Below are positions 32,696 through 42,452 of a stretch of DNA of 64,000 nucleotides, piece by piece; positions within the stretch are counted from its first letter, which is position 1, and every line of letters begins with the position of its first letter. A program made the translations under genes and the position numbers. The notes under the pieces were generated by a model. That model made no database searches, was not told the DNA's origin, and saw only the letters and a list, made by a program, of their open reading frames with translations. The stretch lies in the NCBI RefSeq assembly GCF_001486585.1, contig NZ_LN909044.1, positions 124,001 through 188,000 on the forward strand. The letters run 5' to 3'. Source of the DNA: Paenibacillus senegalimassiliensis. GTDB taxonomy: Bacteria; Bacillota; Bacilli; Paenibacillales; Paenibacillaceae.

Positions 32696-34216
32696 GTGAC
32701 ATCGCGTCAGGAAGAATTACAGCAACATGTGTGGGAACGACTGTGGTCGCAGCCCGTGTCCTACGAATGGGATAGCGTTAGCCAAACGGTATATGAGCAG
32801 CTTATCGCTTTGGGAGGAACCCTGAGGGGCTTAAATATCGCGGAGGCAGGCTCGGGCACAGGGAAAATATCGCTCCGGCTCGCCCGTGAGGGAGCAGAGG
32901 TTACTCTAATCGACTATAGCCAGCAAGCACTCGCTAACAGTAAAGCGGCCTTCGATAAGGAAAGCTTGTCTGCCAACTACCTGTTTGCCGATATAAGGGA
33001 GATTCCGTTGCCCGACCACAGTGTGGATCTGACCTGGAATGCCGGTGTGCTGGAGCATTTCTCTCATGAGGAGCAGGTACGCATCGTGCAGGAAATGATA
33101 CGAATCACCAAGCCCGGCGGGCTGCTGGTCATCCTTACCCCTTCTGCCGCTTCCCTGCCCTACCGTCTAGGGAAGTTTGCCGCTGAGCAATCCGGAAAGT
33201 GGATGTATGGCCAGGAGACACCCGTAGGCACGATGGAGCAGGTATTCCGCGATGCAGGTCTGACCCTTCAGGAGGAATCGCGCATTGGCTTCCTCGACAG
33301 CCTGGCTTTTCTGGATTTTATCGCTGGCACAGGTCCGCTTAAGCAAATTGCCCGCCAGTGGTATCTCACTCTTACAGAGACCGAGCAACGGGAGTTACCT
33401 GGCTATCTGCTATGTTCTGTAGGCCGAACCGCTCCAATCCAGTCGGAGGATCTTACATCAACAAGCAAGGAGGAGCAAGGCACAGTGGTTCCCGGCGGCT
33501 TGAAGCAGGCTATGGCCCGCATCGTTCAGGCCCAGCAGTTGATTCGGGAGCACCACACTCCTCTTGAAGATACTTCATCCGATGAACTGACGCGCTTCCA
33601 GCAAGTGGAGGCTTCCACCTGGCTTCCACTTGTCTCCATCCTTAATCGATTGCTTAACGAGCGAGCGACCGCTGGTAGCCCGGCCCGTGTGCTGGATATC
33701 GGACCCGCTTACGGTACACTGCTGCTGTTCAGTGCCCTCTCGGGTGCAGAGTGCTACGCTCTGGATAACACCACGCAATATTGGTCAGATGCGTTAGCCA
33801 CTAGGTACGGGCTGCAATGGATTCAGCGTGATATTGAAGCAGCCGGGATTCCCGGTTCAGCCACCTATGATATTGTGTTGCTGACCTCAGTGCTGGAGCA
33901 TTTACGCTACAATCCTTTGCCTGTACTCCGTAATATCCATGCCCGGCTGGCAACGCCAGGAAGCCTGCTTCTGACGACACCGTGGAAGCGGTATGTCGAT
34001 CCTCTGTCTCCCGCCAAGGATTTTACCGATTTGCCTGAGTATAGCCATCAGACCATAGCCGATGCCGCCCCTCTCTCTCCATCGTCACAAGAATCCGTCT
34101 CCATCAAGCTTTACAGCATCGATGAGATCTATGCTCTGGCCGAAGCTGCCGGGTTCAGTATCCAGTCTCTGCAGCCCTTCAACGGCTATTTGCAGGTGTG
34201 GCTGATTAAGCTGTAG
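32696..34216 (+). CDS. Double class-I SAM methyltransferase
   Basis: A 506-aa protein. GTG 32696 is preferred (AAAGGAG 11 bases upstream) to GTG 32684, which touches that site. There are two Rossmann methyltransferase domains. The N-terminal one has NIAEAGSGTGKISLRLA and VDLTWNAGVLEHFSHEE (residues about 40-240); the C-terminal one has VLDIGPAYGTLLLFSA and DIVLLTSVLEHLRYNP (about 320-500). SAM motif I is a little altered in both. In glycoprotein clusters such enzymes usually O-methylate sugars. It is the last gene of the plus-strand unit. Confidence 0.85.
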   Translation: MTSRQEELQQHVWERLWSQPVSYEWDSVSQTVYEQLIALGGTLRGLNIAEAGSGTGKISLRLAREGAEVTLIDYSQQALANSKAAFDKESLSANYLFADIREIPLPDHSVDLTWNAGVLEHFSHEEQVRIVQEMIRITKPGGLLVILTPSAASLPYRLGKFAAEQSGKWMYGQETPVGTMEQVFRDAGLTLQEESRIGFLDSLAFLDFIAGTGPLKQIARQWYLTLTETEQRELPGYLLCSVGRTAPIQSEDLTSTSKEEQGTVVPGGLKQAMARIVQAQQLIREHHTPLEDTSSDELTRFQQVEASTWLPLVSILNRLLNERATAGSPARVLDIGPAYGTLLLFSALSGAECYALDNTTQYWSDALATRYGLQWIQRDIEAAGIPGSATYDIVLLTSVLEHLRYNPLPVLRNIHARLATPGSLLLTTPWKRYVDPLSPAKDFTDLPEYSHQTIADAAPLSPSSQESVSIKLYSIDEIYALAEAAGFSIQSLQPFNGYLQVWLIKL

Positions 34217-34232
34217 TAGGAGTTCTATGGCA

Positions 34233-34278
34233 GGGCGGTCGTGATGTGGCGAATATTTCGTTGCGTTGATGATCGCCC
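34233..34278. terminator. Inverted repeat between convergent genes
   Basis: GGGCGGTC (34233-34240) pairs with GATCGCCC (34271-34278) with one wobble, and inner parts also pair (GATG with TGAT). There is no U-run, so termination is uncertain. It lies between the methyltransferase and the convergent DinB-like gene. Confidence 0.4.
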
Positions 34279-34286
34279 GATGCTAT

Positions 34287-34745
34287 CTACAGACTGCGCT
34301 TTAGTGCTTGGATGGCCCCTATATGCAGGCCTTCATGAAAGATCGTTCGAATCAGCACTTGCTCAATGGTGATTATCCCCATATCTGTGGGGGCAAACTC
34401 TTCTTCCATCCTGTCATGATAACGGCCTTGAATCAGGTCCGGCTGTTCTCTTAATAATTCAACTAGTGTAGATAGCTTAGGCGTTGTATCTGTAAAATGA
34501 GAAGGTGCTGTTCCGAACCCAAACCATTCACTAAAGCCCGAGGGAATCAGTACGTCTTCCTTCGCCAGTACCCAAATCCACAAATATTGATCCAGAAGAA
34601 CATGTCCCAGATTCCAACGAATATTATTGTTGAACCTTTCTGGAATTATGTCTGCCTCCGCATCCGAAAGTCCATCTACTAGACTCAACAGTTCACTCCG
34701 ATAGGTACGAAGCTGTTCAAACAAAACTTCATGTCTCTTTTTCAT
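34287..34745 (-). CDS. DinB-like family protein
   Basis: A 152-aa four-helix-bundle protein of the DinB/YfiT-like superfamily, of usual length. The metal-binding His positions are visible in NLGHVLLDQ (near residue 48) and in FHEGLHIGAIQALK near the end. The family binds Ni, Zn or Mn and includes thiol-dependent transferases, but most members have no known reaction. AAGGAG lies 7 bases before the ATG. Nothing in the context specifies its role. Confidence 0.85.
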   Translation of the reverse strand: MKKRHEVLFEQLRTYRSELLSLVDGLSDAEADIIPERFNNNIRWNLGHVLLDQYLWIWVLAKEDVLIPSGFSEWFGFGTAPSHFTDTTPKLSTLVELLREQPDLIQGRYHDRMEEEFAPTDMGIITIEQVLIRTIFHEGLHIGAIQALKRSL

Positions 34746-34772
34746 GGCAGTACTCCTTTTTTAAAATTCAGA

Positions 34773-35810
34773 TTACTTACGCAATACCGTATTCCCCTCA
34801 TAGAAGCTTCCCTGTAATAGAGTATGCTCGTAGGGCTTGGACGGATTGGCCATGCGCCAGAGCATTCGCTCGGCTGCACGAGCGCCTGCTTCCCTGACCA
34901 GCAAGATGGGACGAGTTAGTTCAGGCACCAGCGGATTTCGATCATTCTCCAGGCTTACCAGTGAACAATCGGCCGGAATGCTGCGCCCTGCCCGGCTGCT
35001 GGCGTAATAAATCCACGCCGGATCATGCTCGACTGCGCACAGGATAGCGGTAGCCTCCAGCTTGTCCAATTGGGAGGCTACGGCATCGGCCCACTGCTCC
35101 TTATCTACAATCCGCCCGATGACATGTTGCTCCGGTCGGACCTGTTGCCCCGCTTCCTCCATTGCTTCCTTAAATGCCTTCCAACGAATCTCAAGTCCCC
35201 GGTGCCGGGTCGTGTCTCCGATGTACAGAATGCGTGTATGATTCATCTCTGTCAGATATCGTACCGCTTGACGAATGGCTGTGCCCACATCCCAAATAAC
35301 GCTGTCTACCGCTTCCGCCGCCGAAGGGAAATTAATGAGAATGCGTGGCAGCTCCAGGGCTAACAATTCCCGCTCCAGCTTGGCCGGCAGTGCCGGAGGA
35401 ATAAAGATGCCATCCCAATAGGCCATCTGCTGTCGATCAAGCCACTGCTGTATGGATGCCGTGTCGCCCTCGCCCGGTGCTGCTAACGTCTGGACCACAT
35501 GACCGAACTCCTCCATCTTCTCCTGAATCCCTTGCAGGATTAATTGGTGCAACGACAACCCTCGCAGTTCATTAGTCCATATATACCGGAAGACTCGGGG
35601 GCTGGGCGTGAAGCGTGGAATATGCTCGGCCGCCAGCCCCCTCTTCTGATCCCGAGTGAGGTAACCCGCCTTGCTCGCCGCCTTCACCACTATTTCTCGC
35701 GTCTCCTCGGACATGCCAGGCAACCCTCGCAGAGCCTTGGATACAGTATGGGCTGAGAGACCAAGCTGACTAGCTAATCTCTGCAATGTTATTTTCTTGC
35801 GATGTGGCAT
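34773..35810 (-). CDS. LacI-family transcriptional regulator
   Basis: A 345-aa regulator. The HTH and hinge are at residues 6-55 (ITLQRLASQLGLSAHTVSKALRG then SEETREIVVKAASKAGY). A periplasmic-binding-protein-like effector domain follows, ending with VREAGARAAERMLWRM. AAAGGAG lies before the ATG. It is divergent from the GH2 gene, so it very likely controls that gene in response to a sugar. The sugar cannot be named from sequence. Confidence 0.9.
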   Translation of the reverse strand: MPHRKKITLQRLASQLGLSAHTVSKALRGLPGMSEETREIVVKAASKAGYLTRDQKRGLAAEHIPRFTPSPRVFRYIWTNELRGLSLHQLILQGIQEKMEEFGHVVQTLAAPGEGDTASIQQWLDRQQMAYWDGIFIPPALPAKLERELLALELPRILINFPSAAEAVDSVIWDVGTAIRQAVRYLTEMNHTRILYIGDTTRHRGLEIRWKAFKEAMEEAGQQVRPEQHVIGRIVDKEQWADAVASQLDKLEATAILCAVEHDPAWIYYASSRAGRSIPADCSLVSLENDRNPLVPELTRPILLVREAGARAAERMLWRMANPSKPYEHTLLQGSFYEGNTVLRK

Positions 35811-35837
35811 GTATTCCTTCTCCTTTCAAGTGAAAAG

Positions 35838-35866
35838 CGAAACTAAAACGAAACTAAAAACGAAAC
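35838..35866. promoter_or_regulatory. Three phased CGAAAC direct repeats
   Basis: CGAAAC occurs at 35838, 35849 and 35861, in the frame CGAAACTAAAA, spaced 11 and 12 bases apart (about one helical turn). The repeats lie between the divergent LacI and GH2 genes, just upstream of a TATACT -10 (35878-35883) for the GH2 gene. LacI operators are usually palindromic, so these direct repeats may bind another factor or be a bent A-tract region. Confidence 0.45.
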
Positions 35867-35933
35867 TTCCCCTCCACTATACTGAGATTGAGCTTACAAA
35901 ACAACCGTTCATAGAAAGGAAGCGATTTGCAAA

Positions 35934-38648
35934 ATGAAACCTAATATCCTGCCAACTTCTGCTGCCGGATGTGAGGAACTTATCCTGAATGGCCCCATGT
36001 GGACCTTCAAACCGTTGCGTATGCCCTTATTTGGTTACGAGCTCGATGAGCCGGGCCGCTGGAAGCAACCTAATCAGAACCATTCCTTTATTCAGGCCGC
36101 TCTCGAAGATCCGGCTAATGATTGGCATACATCAACCCCGGTACGGGTTCCCATGTCCTGGTCATCCGCCTTGTCTGAACCTGGAGACGCCGCCGTAATG
36201 GGCGACTTTGATTTCCCTTATTTTTGGCAATATGTCCATAAGGGGCAGTATGAACGACGATTCGATATTCCCGCTTCATTTATTGGCAAGCGCGTCAAGT
36301 TGAAGTTCATGAGCGTGAATTTCAAATGCTGGGTATATGTCAACGACAAGTTGGTTACTACGGAAGAAGTTGATCAGGACTATACCCATATCAACAAGCA
36401 TCCTTTTGAAATCGATATCACGCACTTGGTGAATGTCCCTTCAACGGACAATCGTCTGACCGTTGTCGTTCAGGACTATACGGCGGCCTTCAAAGGAGAG
36501 TATCCGAACGAGGATTATCCTTACGATCCTGCCTGCGGAACCGATTATCCCCTCGGTGACCGATGTGAATATTACAATAAAGATCGTGGCTGGAGAAATC
36601 TCGATAACGGCCTGATTGGCGATGTGCTGCTCAAATCCGTCCCGGCGCTTCATGTCAAGGATGTTTATGTTCGGACATCGGTAACCGAGCAGACCATTGA
36701 GGCCGACATCCTGCTGCAAAATGAAGGATCTGCGAGCCGCACCTTCCACGTGTGCGCCACGGTCTACGAATATGCCAGTGAACGGGAAGCCCTGCCATTC
36801 AGCAATCAACCGGAGGTCACTCTGGCACCAGGCGAGAGCCTGGCTCTAACCCTTAGCCAGCCCTGGAGCCATCCTGTGCTGTGGTGGCCACACGCCCCGT
36901 TCCTCTATCAACTGCAGCTTGTACTCAAGGAGCAAGATCAAGCTTTCGCCGAACATACGGAACGTTTTGGCTTTCGGCAAGTCGAGGTCATCAAGGATAC
37001 GGATGACGATGTACGCGGCTTCTATCTGAACAACGTGAGGACCCGCTTATACGGGGAATCCGTCGAGCCCACCTGGAAGGACGGGTATACAGAAGGCGTA
37101 GGGACCAGTGGCTTATACCTGTATAATCCTGAATACTGGAGCTGCTACATCGATACCGCCAAATCTCTGAATATTAATGTGCTCCGCACCCATCGGGGCA
37201 TGTGGGTGAAGGCGTTATTCGATATTGCCGACGAGAAGGGCATGCTCATGATTGCCGAGAGCACCATCAATAATGGCAATCACCATGGGGCCATCGGTAC
37301 CCAGGCCAATCAGCTAACGGCCGTGCGGGACATGGTGACCACACTACGCAATCACCCTTCTATTATTATGTGGTCACTGGCTAATGAATCCGGCTATGAT
37401 GAAGCCTGGGCGGCAGAAGCACAAGCTCACGACAGCACCCGGCCGATGGTAGTCACGCAGGCTACCCCAAGGTATCCCTCTCCCTCGTTGGCGGCAGCGG
37501 GCGTCTCCTATAGCTTTGGCCTTAACGGATATGCGCCGGACATTTATCACCGCCATGACGAACACTGGAAGCCACAGCTTATTTTTGTATATGAAGACAA
37601 CGCTTGTTATGACCAGCCGGCCCCTGAGGAGCGCGTGCGTGCGGTACAGCAGGCTATGACGATTTTTCGCGGACACCGCGCTACGGGTTATGAAATCATC
37701 AACACCTATTATTCCTTGCAAAAGGTATTCGGGCAGCAAACCACGCCGGAGACAAAACGCCTGCCCCTTAGCTGGACCGAGGAAGACCTGACACAGCCCG
37801 GATATCGGCCCGACTTTGCAATAATGCCCTTGCTTGACCCTTGGACGGACCGCAGTCATCCACGCGTGCTGGACCCGATTACCGGCTATGCTGATTCACC
37901 TGAAGCCTATTGGAGACGCTCCTATGCTCCGGTCGCCGTCTTTGATTATGAATATGATATGCGTACAAGCATTGAAGCAGCCGACAATCCGTATTGGGGC
38001 AAGGCGACGCCGATCAGAAGGCTGACCGTTCACAATGACGATCTGCAAGATATGGCTACCGAAATCGAGGTTCTCTACGAGGTAACCGCAGCAGCTTCAG
38101 GGCAAAGGATCGATCAGGGCAGCTTTACGCTGGAGGTACCGCTGGGCGGCATGCGTACGCATACCCTCGCTCTCCACTTCGGAGACGAAGCCGCGATTCA
38201 CGTGACCTACAAGGCCTACAAATCAGGAGTAGAGCGCTTCACAGAAACGGTCTATCTGGATAGCGGACAACAAGCAGGCATCACTCCGTATCAGTCTGAG
38301 CCAGGCGGCAACAGCATGGAGATGAGACTGGACGATGAGCATGGCTATGAGCACAATGCTTATTACCTTCAATTCAATCCTTGGATTGGTCTTGAGGGCA
38401 ACTACGACATCTACTTACATGTGCCTGAAGAGCATGTGCGCCCAGGCAGTAGCCAAAGGGTCGAGATTCAGCATGATACTATTAATACAACCCTAAGCGT
38501 CGACCTCTCGGGCTCAGGCTGGCTACGGCTGGGAAGCGCCCCGCTGCCTATGAAACCAGGGCAATTTGAGAACAGCATCAAACTGGTGGCGGGCAGCGAC
38601 AACGGATGGATTGCAGGCGATGCCATCAAGCTCATGCGAATGGATTAA
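35934..38648 (+). CDS. Glycoside hydrolase family 2 enzyme
   Basis: A 904-aa protein without a signal peptide, so probably cytoplasmic. Domains in order are a jelly-roll sugar-binding domain (about 60-220, with QYERRFDIP), an Ig-like domain (about 225-345, starting VKDVYVRTSV), a TIM barrel (about 350-640) and C-terminal beta domains including a golvesin-like module near 790-900. The acid/base Glu is in MWSLANESGYDEAW. A nucleophile Glu is probable in LIFVYEDNA. The family includes beta-galactosidase, beta-mannosidase and beta-glucuronidase; the exact activity is unknown. It is preceded by GAAAGGAAG and controlled by the divergent LacI gene. Confidence 0.85.
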   Translation: MKPNILPTSAAGCEELILNGPMWTFKPLRMPLFGYELDEPGRWKQPNQNHSFIQAALEDPANDWHTSTPVRVPMSWSSALSEPGDAAVMGDFDFPYFWQYVHKGQYERRFDIPASFIGKRVKLKFMSVNFKCWVYVNDKLVTTEEVDQDYTHINKHPFEIDITHLVNVPSTDNRLTVVVQDYTAAFKGEYPNEDYPYDPACGTDYPLGDRCEYYNKDRGWRNLDNGLIGDVLLKSVPALHVKDVYVRTSVTEQTIEADILLQNEGSASRTFHVCATVYEYASEREALPFSNQPEVTLAPGESLALTLSQPWSHPVLWWPHAPFLYQLQLVLKEQDQAFAEHTERFGFRQVEVIKDTDDDVRGFYLNNVRTRLYGESVEPTWKDGYTEGVGTSGLYLYNPEYWSCYIDTAKSLNINVLRTHRGMWVKALFDIADEKGMLMIAESTINNGNHHGAIGTQANQLTAVRDMVTTLRNHPSIIMWSLANESGYDEAWAAEAQAHDSTRPMVVTQATPRYPSPSLAAAGVSYSFGLNGYAPDIYHRHDEHWKPQLIFVYEDNACYDQPAPEERVRAVQQAMTIFRGHRATGYEIINTYYSLQKVFGQQTTPETKRLPLSWTEEDLTQPGYRPDFAIMPLLDPWTDRSHPRVLDPITGYADSPEAYWRRSYAPVAVFDYEYDMRTSIEAADNPYWGKATPIRRLTVHNDDLQDMATEIEVLYEVTAAASGQRIDQGSFTLEVPLGGMRTHTLALHFGDEAAIHVTYKAYKSGVERFTETVYLDSGQQAGITPYQSEPGGNSMEMRLDDEHGYEHNAYYLQFNPWIGLEGNYDIYLHVPEEHVRPGSSQRVEIQHDTINTTLSVDLSGSGWLRLGSAPLPMKPGQFENSIKLVAGSDNGWIAGDAIKLMRMD

Positions 38649-38650
38649 AC

Positions 38651-38695
38651 AAATGACCTCAGCTCTCCATGTTATGGTGGAGGCTGAGGTCATTT
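38651..38695. terminator. Bidirectional terminator
   Basis: AAATGACCTCAGC (38651-38663) pairs perfectly with GCTGAGGTCATTT (38683-38695), and the inner CTCC/GGAG extends the stem. It lies between the convergent GH2 and secreted glycosidase genes. Confidence 0.88.
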
Positions 38696-38706
38696 ATAGT
38701 TCAATG

Positions 38707-41028
38707 CTATTCTACCTTGAAGGGCAAGCTTGCCGTGCCTACGTGCCCGGTCGCATCATATACATAAGCAAACAGTCGATAATAGCCGGGAATCTCTGGA
38801 GTTCTAAGCTGCCTCCGCCCCACATCCCCGATAGCTGACGGGTCCGGTTCCTGTGCCACCGGAACGATATCAGCCGGGTAAGCGGTCGCTCCCTTCTTAT
38901 ACTCCTCCCTGATCTCCCATACATAGGTTAACGGGTCACTTTCACCATACGTATCCACCGTAATTTGGGCTAGGGCGTCCACGCCCGGTGCGAGAATAAT
39001 GCTGTCAGAATCCAATTGGCCATTCAAGGTAATGGTCTGGATTCCCGGGGCGCGGTCGGCCGGATAGCTTCCGTTCCACGCTTTGTACATCGCGTCGTAA
39101 ATTCCGGTCTTCTGGGTATGATTCTCCAGGAACATGTTATACCAGGTATGGGTCATCCCCACCACATCGGCGCCCTTGAAGACAAAGGAACCGATATTCC
39201 TGCCCTGATAGGGTGCAATATGATTAGTATAACGATCTATATATTGCTGTTCCTTGTAGTAGCTCTCCTGCTCCAGAGTGACCCCCCAAGTCGTCTTGGC
39301 ACTTTCAGTCAAGCTGGTAGCGGACTGGTCCACGCCAAACTCGGTCACCATATAAGGACCAATCCAATGCCCTTGGCCAGATGCCGTGCCGGTTACATTC
39401 GTATGGACATTGCCTATATGCTTGTAAGAGTTCACGGCCACAATATCGATAGCTGGCGCATACAATCTTGTATTTTGCACCTTGATCGGACTCGAGCCCG
39501 CCAATACGATGACGGTTGGATGATTTTTGTCCTGCTCTTTAATATACTGAGCCAAATGATTGATGGCATCATAGACCTCTCTTGGGCTAGTCGTCTTATC
39601 TACCTCGTTGCCCACACCCCAGGCCAATACAGCAGGATGATCCTTATACTTGTCCACATAGGTCTTCAATTGATTTAAGTTGCTTTGGATCTTAGGCTTG
39701 TTATTGACAAAATCATCATCGCTGTAATGCTCGATCCATAACCCGATCATTACCTTGACGCCATTCGCCTCGGCCTCATCCAGCACTTCCCAGCCCTTCA
39801 TATGCTTGTCCGAAGCATCGTAGGTTCGTACCGCATTTGCTCCCGCATCGGCAATCTCTGAAATAACCTCAGCACCGGCAACACCCTTCACCTCAAAGGG
39901 CTCTCCATCTACGGTAAGGCCAAATTGTCCATTCTCATCCTGAACAATCGCTACCTTCTTCACGCCTGTATATTGAGGAGAAGAAGGAGCGGCTGGTGTA
40001 TCGTAAGCAATCAGCTTGAACTTCACCGCATCAGCCACCACGTTGCCCTCATCGTCGCAGACGATGCTTACATAGTCCTTACCCGCTCCCTGCATCTGAT
40101 ATTGACCTATCGAGTTCCATTGTCCGCCATTTTGCTTCATATTTACTGTTTGTGAGGTGTCCACTCCACCTCGGTGCTCAACTACGACGCCCACTTCATC
40201 AGCCCGGTTGGGATGGGCCGTCCAGTTAATGAATACCTCATAGGTACCCGGCGTCGTCAGCACAGGTGTGTATTTCGCATAATTCCAGTTCCCCTTGGTG
40301 CTGCAAACAGCATAATCCGTGCCAATCATCCCCGGTGTTTCGTTGCTAGTCTTCCATGCAGTTGCTTTACCATCAATAAAGGAACTGAACTCCGGCGATT
40401 TGTTATCAATAATTATTTCCGTGTTAAGTGGCAAGGGTTCCGGAGCAGGCTCCGGCGTTACAGAAGGCCAGGCTTTCGGAGGCGTACTCAGCTTCTGCGA
40501 TAGTTCAAACATCACCGCATCGGCGGCTGTGTAGCCAGCATCATCACCTTTGATTTTCACGTAATCCTGCCCGTTCGTTCCCAAATAATACGTGCCGAGA
40601 TAGACCCACTGCCCACCATTGATCGTCTGGTTCACCGTCAAGGAAGTATCCGTTTTCTGTCCATTAAAATATTTGATCTCAATTGGAGCGGCATCCGGAC
40701 GGTTATCTGCTGCGGACCACCACATATAAATTTTGTAGTAGCCGGCATCCGTAATTGTCGGGGTCCACTTGGCCGCCACGCCCGTATCCGCTCCACTACT
40801 CACATCGCCTTTGTAATTACTGCCGTAATACCCGGGTACATGCGTACTGTCCGTCCAGGCCGCCTGCGGGGTAAAGGTGAATCCGCTATCGGCATTATCC
40901 ACAATGATTCGTTCGCCTGTCTCCATGGCCGCTGCCCGTTGGGCAGGAGCCACAGGGAAGACACCCACAAGCAAGAATACCGCTATTAATGACAACACCC
41001 ATGCTTTGCTGAAAGAAATCTGTTTCAT
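38707..41028 (-). CDS. Secreted glycoside hydrolase with two golvesin/Xly-like modules
   Basis: A 773-aa secreted protein with a Sec signal peptide (residues 1-34, ending AQRAAA). Two similar carbohydrate-binding-like modules follow at about 38-175 and 203-345, each with the pattern IIVDN..., YY.IYMWW/YEVFINW, TVNQTINGGQWVYLG/TVNMKQNGGQWNSIG and DYVKI. The catalytic TIM barrel is about 365-650, with the acid/base Glu in LAWGVGNEVD and a nucleophile Glu in MVTEFGVDQ, as in GH2/GH5-clan enzymes. The last 100 residues are Ig-like. It is the last gene of the YesN-ABC-FAD oxidoreductase region and probably cuts the polysaccharide outside the cell. Confidence 0.85.
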   Translation of the reverse strand: MKQISFSKAWVLSLIAVFLLVGVFPVAPAQRAAAMETGERIIVDNADSGFTFTPQAAWTDSTHVPGYYGSNYKGDVSSGADTGVAAKWTPTITDAGYYKIYMWWSAADNRPDAAPIEIKYFNGQKTDTSLTVNQTINGGQWVYLGTYYLGTNGQDYVKIKGDDAGYTAADAVMFELSQKLSTPPKAWPSVTPEPAPEPLPLNTEIIIDNKSPEFSSFIDGKATAWKTSNETPGMIGTDYAVCSTKGNWNYAKYTPVLTTPGTYEVFINWTAHPNRADEVGVVVEHRGGVDTSQTVNMKQNGGQWNSIGQYQMQGAGKDYVSIVCDDEGNVVADAVKFKLIAYDTPAAPSSPQYTGVKKVAIVQDENGQFGLTVDGEPFEVKGVAGAEVISEIADAGANAVRTYDASDKHMKGWEVLDEAEANGVKVMIGLWIEHYSDDDFVNNKPKIQSNLNQLKTYVDKYKDHPAVLAWGVGNEVDKTTSPREVYDAINHLAQYIKEQDKNHPTVIVLAGSSPIKVQNTRLYAPAIDIVAVNSYKHIGNVHTNVTGTASGQGHWIGPYMVTEFGVDQSATSLTESAKTTWGVTLEQESYYKEQQYIDRYTNHIAPYQGRNIGSFVFKGADVVGMTHTWYNMFLENHTQKTGIYDAMYKAWNGSYPADRAPGIQTITLNGQLDSDSIILAPGVDALAQITVDTYGESDPLTYVWEIREEYKKGATAYPADIVPVAQEPDPSAIGDVGRRQLRTPEIPGYYRLFAYVYDATGHVGTASLPFKVE

Positions 41029-41091
41029 GCATCATCACTCCTTAGATATGATTGATCATCAACAGGTTCCTTCCACTCCAGTATCATGTAT

Positions 41092-42435
41092 TTATAGCAA
41101 TGCGCCTTGCTCTACCAATGCTTGTTGCAAGCCTTGCACATTCAGATCACGCAGTTCTGTCCCCTGGAGGACTGCAAGTCCGGCCGCCGTCCCCGCTGCA
41201 TGGCCGGTGGCCATGCAGCTCGGCGTAAGACGCGTGGTGCCCAGTGCCTCATGCGAGGTGGAAATGCAACGACCCGCTGCGAGTAAATTGCTAATATTTC
41301 TGGACTGTAAGCTACGAAATGGAATATCGTAGGCTCCGTCGCCCTCCACCCAGGATACGATAACATCCCCGCCCTTGGGCGAATGGACATCGATGGGATA
41401 TCCGCTTCTTGCAATACAATCTTCAAACCGGCGACCGGCGACCACATCATCCATTTCCAGCGTATACACGCCTTCTATTCTCCGGGTTTCACGAATGCCA
41501 ATTTGAGCACCTACCTGTGAAATGACCGCAGACTCGAAGCCCGGCAGTTCCTTCCGCATAAAGTCAGCCACCATCAACACCTGCTTGCGCCCCTGCTCCT
41601 CCGCCTCGGTCAGGTCCTCCATCTTCGTACCGTCCAGTCCCTGTACACGCGTCATATTAACGAGAACCTCGTCGGATTCCGGTCCGGTAAAGAACAGGAC
41701 TTGATCACGATTAATCGGCAATTCGGCTTGCTTCCAATGCTTGTAGAAGCCTTGCACCGCCGTTAATGGCAGTTCCGGCAGCTCGGCGATCGGTGTCTTG
41801 GGATAAAATTCCTCCGGATGCTCCAGCATATACTGCTTCACGACCTCAAGATCGACATTCCGCATGCGGAATTTCATGGTCATCGGCTGCGTGGCCTCAT
41901 CCTGGTCCCTTCCCTTCAAGCAGTGGGCACCGGAGAGATAGGCAATATCGGCATCACCCGTCGTATCTACGAACACCTTCCCCGCCACCTCGATCCGGCC
42001 GGACTTGGAGGTGAGAATGACCGAAGATATTCGGTCATCTTCACTTTTACGGACCTCATCTACAAAGCTATGCAGCAACAGCTTGACGCCAGCTTCCTTG
42101 AGCATGTCAACTGCCAACACCTTATACACTTCGGGATGATAGGGCGTCACCGTATGAACAAAACCACAAGTGTCCCGGACATGCCCCGGGGACGCCCCCA
42201 GCGCCTGCAAGCGTTCTACAATCTCTTGCGCGATACCGCCAATCACTTGCTTCCCGTCAGAAGTATGATAAGTCATCCACGGATAGACCAGTGCAGCCGT
42301 GGACATGCCGCCGATAAAGCCATAGCGTTCAATCAGTACCGTACGCGCTCCTGTGCGTCCGGCAGCAATCGCCGCACTCACTCCCGCCGGACCTGCACCT
42401 ACTACTACCACATCCGCTTCTATGATTCGATTCAC
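41092..42435 (-). CDS. FAD-dependent oxidoreductase
   Basis: A 447-aa flavoprotein of the FAD_oxidored type. GTG 42435 is the start, with AGGAGGTG 6 bases upstream. The dinucleotide-binding motif is DVVVVGAGPAGVSAAIAAGRTG, followed by ERYGFIGGMSTAALV. VFVDTTGDADIAYLSG lies in the middle, and the C-terminal FAD contact is NLLAAGRCISTSHEALG. Proteins of this group often occur in polysaccharide-use loci of Paenibacillus and Bacteroidetes with no proven reaction. It follows the solute-binding protein gene after 17 bases, so it is in the same operon. Confidence 0.85.
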   Translation of the reverse strand: MNRIIEADVVVVGAGPAGVSAAIAAGRTGARTVLIERYGFIGGMSTAALVYPWMTYHTSDGKQVIGGIAQEIVERLQALGASPGHVRDTCGFVHTVTPYHPEVYKVLAVDMLKEAGVKLLLHSFVDEVRKSEDDRISSVILTSKSGRIEVAGKVFVDTTGDADIAYLSGAHCLKGRDQDEATQPMTMKFRMRNVDLEVVKQYMLEHPEEFYPKTPIAELPELPLTAVQGFYKHWKQAELPINRDQVLFFTGPESDEVLVNMTRVQGLDGTKMEDLTEAEEQGRKQVLMVADFMRKELPGFESAVISQVGAQIGIRETRRIEGVYTLEMDDVVAGRRFEDCIARSGYPIDVHSPKGGDVIVSWVEGDGAYDIPFRSLQSRNISNLLAAGRCISTSHEALGTTRLTPSCMATGHAAGTAAGLAVLQGTELRDLNVQGLQQALVEQGALL

Positions 42436-42452
42436 TTGGATCACCTCCTGTA

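Noticed and set aside
39016..39678. 220-aa plus-strand ORF opposite the secreted glycosidase
   Set aside because: The minus frame has a signal peptide and catalytic motifs; the plus ORF has none.
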